Source: Bacillota bacterium (lineage in GTDB: Bacteria; Bacillota; Bacilli; Bacillales; Cytobacillaceae). Taken from it: a stretch of DNA of 19,586 bases. The notes under the pieces are model-generated. The model ran no database searches and was not told where the DNA came from. It saw nothing but the letters and a program-made list of their open reading frames with translations. A program made the position numbers and the translations under genes. The stretch lies in contig JAUZPT010000012.1 of NCBI GenBank assembly GCA_030705745.1, positions 1 to 19,586 of the forward strand, read 5' to 3'. Positions 1-5,697 of this stretch are shown in pieces. How positions within the stretch are numbered: position 1 is the first letter of the stretch; each line of letters starts with the position of its first letter.

Positions 1-1
1 C

Positions 2-412
2 ACAGCGCTTGACCGACTGATCGAAGCCGAATTGCCAAATCTAAAATTATTGAATGTTGATGCGAATGAATTACTCAATTACTTCGCGAAAAACGATGTG
101 GATCGGGTGTATTTGAACTTTTCAGATCCGTGGCCAAAAACGCGCCACGAAAAAAGGCGTTTAACGTTTAAAACCTTTTTAAGGAGTTATGAAGAAATCC
201 TCATTGATCAAGGAGAAATTCATTTTAAAACGGATAATCAAGGATTGTTCGAATATTCCCTCAGAAGCTTCTCTGAGTACGGTCTTGTTCTGAAGTACAT
301 TAGCCTTGATCTTCATAACAGCGAATTTGAAGGAAATTTCATGACGGAATACGAAGAGAAATTTTCGAACAAAGGCAACCGTATCTATCGTTGCGAAGTA
401 CAATATCGCTAA
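2..412 (+). CDS. trmB: tRNA (guanine-N7-)-methyltransferase, 5'-truncated by window edge
   Basis: Methylates N7 of G46 in the variable loop of tRNAs, using S-adenosylmethionine. Only the C-terminal ~136 residues are here; the reading frame is open from base 2, and the N-terminal SAM-binding motifs lie to the left of the window. The segment [17 protein letters not shown] is the highly conserved TrmB signature (substrate/catalytic loop), followed by IHFKTDN and the C-terminal MTEYEEKF block. A T-tailed hairpin follows directly, so this appears to end a transcript. In B. subtilis trmB (ytmQ) also precedes ytnP, so context agrees. Identification is from recognised family motifs and order. No frameshift or unusual composition is visible in the part present. 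Confidence 0.95.
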   Translation, partial: TALDRLIEAELPNLKLLNVDANELLNYFAKNDVDRVYLNFSDPWPKTRHEKRRLTFKTFLRSYEEILIDQGEIHFKTDNQGLFEYSLRSFSEYGLVLKYISLDLHNSEFEGNFMTEYEEKFSNKGNRIYRCEVQYR

Positions 413-452
413 ACTGCCTGGCCGGATCAATCAAGATCCGGTCAGTTTTTTA
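412..452 (+). terminator. Rho-independent terminator after trmB
   Basis: The arms CCGGATC and GATCCGG enclose a short AATCAA loop. The stem is extended by AAACTG pairing with CAGTTT across a small bulge, and a run of T follows. It starts at the trmB stop codon. Confidence 0.8.
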
Positions 453-473
453 TATCAGGTGGAGTCAATATTT

Positions 474-501
474 TTCTTGTTCTATCGACAGATGTTAAAA
501 T
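474..501 (+). promoter_or_regulatory. Possible sigma-A promoter of ytnP
   Basis: TTCTTG (474-479) and TAAAAT (496-501) are separated by 16 bases, about 30 bases upstream of the ytnP start and just downstream of the trmB terminator. The -35 match is weak, so this is a candidate only. Confidence 0.3.
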
Positions 502-532
502 AGATGTATACATGCAGAGGAGGCTTTAAACT

Positions 533-1372
533 ATGGAAACGTTACAAATAGGGAATGCTACTCTAACCTGGCTCCCGGGCGGAGATACACATCTAGATGG
601 TGGGGCCATGTTCGGTGTGGTACCAAAACCGTTATGGCAAAAAAAATATCCATGCAACGATAACAATCAAATCGAGCTTCGGACCGATCCGATTCTTTTG
701 CAGGTTGATGGAAAGAATTTTTTGATTGAAACGGGTATCGGCAAGGGGAAATTGACGGAAAAGCAATTGCGGAACTTTGGCGTTTCGGAAGAATCAAAGC
801 TGTTGGAAACACTTGAAGAGCTTAAGCTTACGCCGAAGGATATTGATTATATCCTAATGACTCATCTTCATTTTGATCATGCCTGTGGATTGACAGCATT
901 GGAAAACGGAGAATACACATCTATTTTTCCAAATGCGAAAATCATCACTTCGCAAACGGAATGGGACGAAATGAGAAATCCAAATATTCGTTCAAGAAAT
1001 ACATACTGGAAGGAAAACTGGGAAGCGATCGAAAATCAGGTACTACCATTTGAAAAAGAATGGAATTTTGGACCGATTACGATGGTTCATACTGGAGGGC
1101 ACAGTGACGGCCATTCGATCATTTTGATTGAATCACAAGGGCAGACTGCTGTGCATATGGCGGATTTGATGCCGACACATGCCCATCAAAATCCATTATG
1201 GGTGCTGGCCTATGATGACTATCCTATGAATTCAATTTCAGGAAAGAAAAAATGGCTTGAATACGGGATGTCCAAAAACGCATGGTTTACATTTTATCAT
1301 GATGCTTTTTATCGAGCCGTTAAATGGGATAGTGACGGGAGCATCAACAAAAGCTTAAAAAGAAACAGCTAA
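533..1372 (+). CDS. ytnP: Metallo-beta-lactamase-fold hydrolase, YtnP-type quorum-quenching lactonase
   Basis: A 279-residue cytoplasmic metallo-beta-lactamase-fold enzyme. The zinc-binding signature HLHFDH is seen as H111, H113, D115, H116. Further ligands fit H190 (in TGGHSDGH), D211 and H256 near the C-terminus, giving the complete dinuclear site of the AHL-lactonase/YtnP group. In B. subtilis, YtnP is reported to act as a lactonase interfering with acyl-homoserine-lactone and Streptomyces signalling; that activity is inferred here from family and position only. AGAGGAGG lies 9 bases before the ATG. The gene is flanked by terminators on both sides and is probably monocistronic. No signal peptide is visible. 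The true substrate could be another lactone or ester. Confidence 0.9.
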   Translation: METLQIGNATLTWLPGGDTHLDGGAMFGVVPKPLWQKKYPCNDNNQIELRTDPILLQVDGKNFLIETGIGKGKLTEKQLRNFGVSEESKLLETLEELKLTPKDIDYILMTHLHFDHACGLTALENGEYTSIFPNAKIITSQTEWDEMRNPNIRSRNTYWKENWEAIENQVLPFEKEWNFGPITMVHTGGHSDGHSIILIESQGQTAVHMADLMPTHAHQNPLWVLAYDDYPMNSISGKKKWLEYGMSKNAWFTFYHDAFYRAVKWDSDGSINKSLKRNS

Positions 1373-1373
1373 C

Positions 1374-1410
1374 GTAAAAAAACGTGGACCGATTTATCCA
1401 CGTTTTTTCG
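1374..1410. terminator. Bidirectional terminator between ytnP and ytzB
   Basis: AACGTGGA (1381-1388) pairs with TCCACGTT (1397-1404) around an 8-base loop. An A run on the left and a T run on the right let it serve both convergent genes. Confidence 0.85.
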
Positions 1411-1417
1411 TATCCGT

Positions 1418-1741
1418 TTATATTTTTGAGGTAAAGGGATAAACGTCTAGAATGGTTCCCGTTGAGGCATCTGCAATAAATTCATATTGCTCATTCTCAC
1501 CATTGACGGTCCTGGTTATTCCCCCTCTGTAAATCGAATAATTCAATTGATTTTTTTTGTACGGTTCTGCCACCATCTGAATCCATGAACCACTTATCGG
1601 TCCATTTTGTTTAAATTGGTTTTTCATATTCTGTAGTACTTTTTCAGCAGGGACGTGCGCTTTTTGTGATATGGCTTCGCGGACGGCATACCCTCCGACC
1701 AGCCCTATGGATGCCCCAAGAATAAAAGATTTCCAGTTCAA
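1418..1741 (-). CDS. ytzB: YtzB-type small membrane-anchored PepSY-domain protein
   Basis: About 107 residues. A short N-terminal hydrophobic, glycine-rich segment (SFILGASIGLVGGYAV) suggests one membrane anchor. The rest fits a PepSY-like domain: the ending QYEFIADASTGTILDVYPF resembles the typical PepSY C-terminal strand. PepSY domains are thought to modulate peptidases or other extracytoplasmic enzymes; the exact role is unknown. The longest ORF begins at a TTG at 1759, but GGAGG (1754-1750) lies inside it, 8 bases before a second in-frame TTG at 1741, which I take as the start (TTG AAC TGG). The gene converges on ytnP over a shared terminator and is divergent from ytoP, as in B. subtilis. 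Confidence 0.8.
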   Translation of the reverse strand: MNWKSFILGASIGLVGGYAVREAISQKAHVPAEKVLQNMKNQFKQNGPISGSWIQMVAEPYKKNQLNYSIYRGGITRTVNGENEQYEFIADASTGTILDVYPFTSKI

Positions 1742-1918
1742 CTTCAACACCTCCAACAAAAATAGTTGTAAGCTTTAAATTTATTCACACCCTTTAAGTA
1801 TAACGTACGGCATCAAAAGAACATAATACATTCATTCTTTAAAGGGAATATGTGGCGAGAAGTTCGAATTATCGGTAAAATGAAGGTATACATAAAAAAT
1901 AGGTAGAGGAGACTGACC
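1742..1918. other. Divergent ytzB/ytoP intergenic region
   Basis: This 177-base AT-rich spacer must carry both divergent promoters. AGAGGAG (1905-1911) is the ytoP ribosome binding site. TAAAAT (1876-1881) and TATACA-like elements precede it, but no convincing -35 could be assigned. No RNA gene or repeat is visible. Confidence 0.4.
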
Positions 1919-2992
1919 ATGAACGAAAATACGCTGAAGCTTTTTAAGACGCTTACCGAGCTTCCTGGTGTTTCTGGAAACGAACATGAAGTTAGAAAAT
2001 TTATGAGGGAACAGCTGAAGCCATATGCGGATGAAATGGTACAGGATAAGCTCGGAGGAATCTTTGGCTTTAAAAAAGGTCCGGAAAACGGGCCTGTTAT
2101 TATGGTTGCTGGTCATATGGATGAAGTTGGATTTATGGTGACTGCGATTACGGATAACGGGATGCTTCGTTTTCAACCGCTTGGCGGCTGGTGGAGCCAG
2201 GTCCTGCTTGCACAAAGAGTCCATGTACATACAAAAAAGGGTCCGGTAACTGGAGTAATCGGTTCAATACCTCCGCATCTTCTCGATGAATCGCTGCGAA
2301 ACAAACCGATGGAAATTAAGAACATGCTGATTGACATTGGTGCGGATAACCGTGAAGATGCGGAGCGGATTGGCATTAAGCCAGGGCAGTCAATAGTACC
2401 GATGTGTCCTTTCACCCCAATGTCCAATGAAAAGAAAATCCTGGCCAAGGCATGGGATAACCGCTATGGATGCGGCCTTGCAATTGAACTGTTGCAGGAA
2501 TTGAAGGATGTGCAGCTTCCAAATAATCTTTATTCCGGCGCGACGGTACAGGAGGAAGTTGGCTTGCGGGGAGCACAAACGGCAGCGAATATGATAAATC
2601 CTGATCTATTCTTTGCGCTTGATGCGAGCCCTGCCAATGATATGAGCGGCAGCAAAAATGAATTTGGACAGCTTGGAAAAGGGACCTTACTGCGAATTTT
2701 GGATCGCTCAATGGTCACTCATCGAGGTATGAAGGAGTTTATCCTTGACATGGCAGAGACACATTCAATTCCATATCAATACTTCGTTTCACAGGGAGGA
2801 ACAGACGCGGGCCGGGTGCATACTTCGAATGAAGGTGTTCCGAGCGCAGTTATTGGCATCTGTTCTCGCTATATCCATACGCACGCGTCGATGATCCATG
2901 TCGATGACTATGCTGCTGCGAAAGAATTGCTGGTCAAATTGGTTAAAGCATGCGACAAATCAACAGTAGATTCAATCAAAGCAAATAGTTAA
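1919..2992 (+). CDS. ytoP: M42-family metallo-aminopeptidase (glutamyl/deblocking type)
   Basis: A 357-residue cytosolic aminopeptidase of the M42 (TET/PepA/FrvX) family, normally a large oligomer that trims short peptides. All dinuclear metal and catalytic residues are visible: H66 in AGHMDE, bridging D180 in AWDNR, catalytic E212 and ligand E213 in [10 protein letters not shown]235 in LDASPAND, and H322 in YIHTHAS. The GGTDAGRVH motif (293-301) is also intact. The spacing agrees closely with characterised M42 enzymes, and length is normal for the family. AGAGGAG lies 7 bases before the ATG. It occupies the position of B. subtilis ytoP. Substrate preference cannot be read from sequence. No terminator of usual size follows; instead there is a long palindromic element (3019-3148). 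Confidence 0.92.
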   Translation: MNENTLKLFKTLTELPGVSGNEHEVRKFMREQLKPYADEMVQDKLGGIFGFKKGPENGPVIMVAGHMDEVGFMVTAITDNGMLRFQPLGGWWSQVLLAQRVHVHTKKGPVTGVIGSIPPHLLDESLRNKPMEIKNMLIDIGADNREDAERIGIKPGQSIVPMCPFTPMSNEKKILAKAWDNRYGCGLAIELLQELKDVQLPNNLYSGATVQEEVGLRGAQTAANMINPDLFFALDASPANDMSGSKNEFGQLGKGTLLRILDRSMVTHRGMKEFILDMAETHSIPYQYFVSQGGTDAGRVHTSNEGVPSAVIGICSRYIHTHASMIHVDDYAAAKELLVKLVKACDKSTVDSIKANS

Positions 2993-3018
2993 ATTCATCG
3001 ATGCAAAAACAGCAGTCT

Positions 3019-3148
3019 TGAAAGAGGATGGCTCATAAGGGTCTGACTCCCTCGTTTAGCCACATTAGGTAGGATACGTTTATTTTAATGTATCTATATT
3101 TTGTGGCTGAGGGGTCTGACCCTTTGCTTTTGAGTCAGCCTCTTTTCC
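3019..3148. repeat. ~130 bp imperfect palindrome (MITE/REP-like element)
   Basis: The two halves are near reverse complements. The left arm begins GAAAGAGGATGGCTCA (3020-3035), continues with AAGGGTCTGACTCCCTC and reaches AGCCACA (3058-3064). The right arm runs TGTGGCT (3102-3108), GGGGTCTGACCCTT, then TGAGTCAGCCTCTTTTC. The centre is also palindromic: GATACGTT pairs with AATGTATC around TATTTT. Small indels (about 6 bases near AAAAGCA on the right, 3 near GTT on the left) keep it imperfect. It holds no ORF. It could fold as one long DNA or RNA hairpin and act as a terminator for ytoP or a leader for the next gene. Mobile origin is inferred; no target duplication was identified. Confidence 0.7.
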
Positions 3149-3179
3149 ATGCAGAAGAAGTTGAAGGGAGAAACTCTTT

Positions 3180-3716
3180 ATGAAAATAATCATCGGTACT
3201 CACAACCCGGCAAAAATTGCCGCAGTAAAAAATGTGTTTTCAGACAAAGGATTGGAATTTGTTGAGCTAAGCATCCCCTCCGGAGTGAGTGAAATGCCAT
3301 TTTCAGATAATGAAACGATCACAGGAGCAGTCAATCGGGCACTTGCATCACTTGAAGCAGGAGATGGTGATATCGGAATTGGCCTTGAAGGAGGCGTCGA
3401 AGAGACACAACACGGTTTATTTTTAAGCAATTGGGGAGCGCTTGCCTCGAAAAATCTTCCACCAATCATAGCTGGGGGTGCGAGAATACTGTTACCTTCC
3501 GAAATTGCCGAGAGACTTCGTGCGGGAGAAGAACTGGGGCCCGTAATGGACGATTATGCCAAAAAGCAAAACGTCCGAAAGAACGAAGGTGCTGTCGGAA
3601 TATTTACCAATGGTTTTGTCAACAGAGCAGCCATGTTTACGCATATAATGTCATTGCTTGCAGGACAATATAACTATCAAATGAATGATGGTGGAAATGA
3701 TGAAAATATTTATTAA
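3180..3716 (+). CDS. DUF84 / YjjX-family non-canonical purine NTP phosphatase
   Basis: A 178-residue protein of the DUF84 (inosine/xanthosine triphosphatase, YjjX/Maf-Ham1-like) family, which hydrolyses deaminated purine nucleoside triphosphates such as ITP and XTP and so cleans the nucleotide pool. Seen: N-terminal THNPAK nucleotide-binding loop (7-12), SDNET (42-46), GIGLEGGVEE (66-75), and the C-terminal NEGAVGIFTNG block (135-145). The length matches the family. AAGGGAG lies about 10 bases before the ATG. The last ~16 bases overlap the following lipoprotein gene, suggesting translational coupling. This gene is not at this place in the B. subtilis order, so it is a lineage difference. Activity in vivo is inferred from family only. 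Confidence 0.85.
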   Translation: MKIIIGTHNPAKIAAVKNVFSDKGLEFVELSIPSGVSEMPFSDNETITGAVNRALASLEAGDGDIGIGLEGGVEETQHGLFLSNWGALASKNLPPIIAGGARILLPSEIAERLRAGEELGPVMDDYAKKQNVRKNEGAVGIFTNGFVNRAAMFTHIMSLLAGQYNYQMNDGGNDENIY

Positions 3717-4215
3717 AGGAAGCGTTCTTCTCGCAATAACTATCTTTGTGTTGAATGCCTGTGGCAATTCTTCATTTAAAGAAGAGGTAAAATTGACGAA
3801 GTCATCCGTTCAATCCGCCTTTGATGAAAAGGATAAGGAGCGAAATCAAACTATTAATAAGGTGAATTTTTATTTGCCATTCGGCTACGAAATAAAAGAA
3901 AAAACAGCAAATAATATGATTCTGAAAAATGGATCGAAAACCTATATTTTATTTTATAATCCTCTCGAAAACAGCAAAAGTGAAGTGGTATATAAAGCTT
4001 CCATCAATCAGCATAAAAATCTTGATGTAAACAAAACGTTTAAAAAGGGCAATAAACTCGGTTTTTTACTCATTGAACGCCTGAAAAATGATATGTGTGA
4101 AGTGACTGTGGGTGTGGGTGGAGCCAAGCTTACCACGGAAACTAGATCAAGCAACATGGCAAGTGAAGCGAAAGAAATGATGGAAATGGCGAAATCAGTA
4201 AAAGCGAAAAAATAG
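3700..4215 (+). CDS. Putative small lipoprotein, function unknown
   Basis: About 171 residues. From the ATG at 3700 there is a lysine-bearing n-region (MKIFIKG), a hydrophobic h-region and a lipobox VLNAC with Cys at position 21, then NSSFKEE. This is a textbook type II signal peptide, so the protein should be lipid-anchored outside the membrane. The mature part is charged and hydrophilic, rich in K, E and N, with no catalytic motif that I recognise. In-frame ATGs exist at 3685, 3688, 3697 and 3700. GGTGG at 3690-3694 has workable spacing only to 3700, so I choose that start; any of them overlaps the end of the DUF84 gene. Co-transcription with DUF84 is likely. A weak hairpin (AATAGC/GCTATT, 4211-4226) lies at the stop codon. 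Confidence 0.7.
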   Translation: MKIFIKGSVLLAITIFVLNACGNSSFKEEVKLTKSSVQSAFDEKDKERNQTINKVNFYLPFGYEIKEKTANNMILKNGSKTYILFYNPLENSKSEVVYKASINQHKNLDVNKTFKKGNKLGFLLIERLKNDMCEVTVGVGGAKLTTETRSSNMASEAKEMMEMAKSVKAKK

Positions 4216-4250
4216 CGAATGCTATTAATTGTGAAAGAGCTGGAACGCCT

Positions 4251-4307
4251 ATGGGCATTTTAATGGACTCGTTGGCAGGATGGCTGTTATCATTTATTAA
4301 AACGTGA
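4251..4307 (+). CDS. Possible 18-codon small ORF upstream of ytpP
   Basis: An ATG at 4251 opens 18 codons, with a second ATG at 4263, ending TGA at 4305-4307. The product is hydrophobic/amphipathic (GWLLSFIKT at the C-terminus). No good ribosome binding site is visible (GGAACG upstream is poor). It ends 7 bases before the ytpP ribosome binding site. It could be a leader peptide or chance. Confidence 0.15.
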   Translation: MGILMDSLAGWLLSFIKT

Positions 4308-4326
4308 ACATGCAGGAGGAATTATT

Positions 4327-4641
4327 ATGAAAGAATTGGAATCAATGGAGCAATTTGAACAAATGCGTAGTGAAGGAAAGTATCTTTTTATGTTTTCGGC
4401 AGATTGGTGCCCGGATTGCCGCGTCATTGAACCGGTGCTGCCAGATATCGAGAAGAAGTTTACAGAATTCACCTTTGTCCATGTAGATCGAGATAAATTT
4501 ATAGAGTTATGCCAGCAGTTGGATGTGTATGGTATTCCAAGCTTTATTGGATTTGGAAATGGTAAGGAACTTGGTCGTTTTGTCAGCAAGGATCGAAAAA
4601 CGCCTGAAGAAATTGAAGGATTTATTGTTGGATTGCAATAA
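4327..4641 (+). CDS. ytpP: Thioredoxin-like protein YtpP
   Basis: A 104-residue thioredoxin-fold protein. The active site is WCPDC with Cys28 and Cys31, and the cis-proline is P71 in GIPSF. It therefore keeps both redox cysteines and should reduce disulfides in the cytoplasm; no signal peptide is present. The CPDC centre differs from the CGPC of TrxA, so redox potential or partners may differ. B. subtilis ytpP is linked by family knowledge to thiol-stress responses; its client is not established here. AGGAGG (4314-4319) lies 7 bases before the ATG. A hairpin with a T run follows, and ytpQ is next, as in B. subtilis. Confidence 0.9.
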   Translation: MKELESMEQFEQMRSEGKYLFMFSADWCPDCRVIEPVLPDIEKKFTEFTFVHVDRDKFIELCQQLDVYGIPSFIGFGNGKELGRFVSKDRKTPEEIEGFIVGLQ

Positions 4642-4658
4642 TTGATTTTCAGAAGCGC

Positions 4659-4685
4659 TTCCGCTCTTTGAGCAGGAGCCTTTTT
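4659..4685 (+). terminator. Probable weak terminator after ytpP
   Basis: TTCCGCTC (4659-4666) pairs with GAGC-A-GGAG (4670-4678) through one bulged A around a TTT loop, followed by CC and five T. The stem is moderate, so read-through into ytpQ is plausible. Confidence 0.45.
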
Positions 4686-4720
4686 AATGTAGTATTTAAA
4701 GAAAAGAGCGGGGGATTGTA

Positions 4721-5518
4721 ATGAAAATGGATAGCCGAAAAATGAGGTCGGAAATCGAGAGCCGTCTCAACAGCGGAAATCGTACATTTAGCTATGACCG
4801 GGAGAAAGATCAGCTTCGTATCGAAAACAATGAGAACGGGAAAGGCATTACTGTGTCGCTTTCGGGAATTGTTGCGAAATGGCATACGGAGAAGGAAAAA
4901 GCCATCGACGAGGTCGTCTATTACATCGAAGAAGGCTTGAACGCAATGGGAAATACGATTCAGCTTTCAGACCATGAAAAGAAAATCTTTCCTGTCATTC
5001 GCTCTACCTCCTTTCCGGCAGAAGCGGAAGAGGGAGTTTCTTTTGTTATGGACGACCATACGGCAGAAACCCGAATTTATTATGCCTATGATCTCGGAAA
5101 TACGTATCGACTTATCGATGAACGTTTGATGGAAAAAGAAGGATGGAATAAAGAGCGAATCAAGGAAATTGCCCTGTTCAATGCGCGGTCATTGTCGGTG
5201 GGTTTGAAAGAAGACCAGGTCGCTGGCAACATCTTTTATTTCTTAAACACAAATGACGGATATGATGCGAGCCGAATTTTAAATAAAAACTTCCTGAATG
5301 AAATGCAGTCGAAAATTGAAGGAACGATGGCTGTAGCTGTTCCTCATCAGGATGTGCTCATTATTGCCGATGTGCGAAATGACGCCGGTTATGATGTATT
5401 GGCGCAGATGACGATGGGCTTTTTTGCGAACGGGCATGTCCCTATAACGGCCTTGTCCTTTTTATATGAAAATGGAGTCCTAGAGCCGATTTTTATTTTA
5501 GGGAAAAATAAAAGATAA
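4721..5518 (+). CDS. ytpQ: DUF1444-family protein YtpQ
   Basis: A 265-residue protein matching the Bacillus YtpQ (DUF1444) family by its N-terminus ([16 protein letters not shown]), its length, the conserved block [11 protein letters not shown] and its position between ytpP and sftA. It looks cytoplasmic: no signal peptide or membrane segment. The family has no established biochemical function; I do not assign one. GGGGGAT (4710-4716) precedes the ATG. It is followed by a terminator and then sftA. In B. subtilis the tRNA-binding-domain gene ytpR lies here, but the 179 bases after ytpQ hold no such ORF. Confidence 0.85.
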   Translation: MKMDSRKMRSEIESRLNSGNRTFSYDREKDQLRIENNENGKGITVSLSGIVAKWHTEKEKAIDEVVYYIEEGLNAMGNTIQLSDHEKKIFPVIRSTSFPAEAEEGVSFVMDDHTAETRIYYAYDLGNTYRLIDERLMEKEGWNKERIKEIALFNARSLSVGLKEDQVAGNIFYFLNTNDGYDASRILNKNFLNEMQSKIEGTMAVAVPHQDVLIIADVRNDAGYDVLAQMTMGFFANGHVPITALSFLYENGVLEPIFILGKNKR

Positions 5519-5541
5519 CATGCCACTGCTTTTCGAACTAT

Positions 5542-5576
5542 AAAGATCACTTGGAAAAAGTGGTCTTTTCGTTTTT
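5542..5576 (+). terminator. Terminator after ytpQ
   Basis: AAGATCACTT (5543-5552) pairs with AAGTGGTCTT (5558-5567), with one G-T pair, around GGAAA. The T-rich tail TTCGTTTTT follows. Confidence 0.75.
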
Positions 5577-5631
5577 GGAGAATTGTATATTTTTACTTTT
5601 CAGTCGTCAATTCGACCTATTCTATTATTTT

Positions 5632-5662
5632 TTGTCGAAATTCTGTGAAATACTGCTAGAAT
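5632..5662 (+). promoter_or_regulatory. Candidate extended -10 promoter of sftA
   Basis: TGC-TAGAAT (5654-5662) is an extended -10 element. TTGTCG (5632-5637) is a possible -35, with a long 19-base spacer. It lies 35 bases before the start and after the ytpQ terminator. Confidence 0.4.
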
Positions 5663-5697
5663 AGAATGATAGATGAATGAAGAAAGAGTGATACATT

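Noticed and set aside
4231..4263. GTG-started decapeptide frame overlapping the 18-codon ORF
   Set aside because: No ribosome binding site and only 10 codons; not distinguishable from chance.
4648..4664. cre-like core AGAAGCGCTTCC between ytpP and ytpQ
   Set aside because: The core is palindromic, but the outer TG..CA positions of the CcpA operator consensus do not match (three mismatches), and the bases form part of the ytpP terminator stem.
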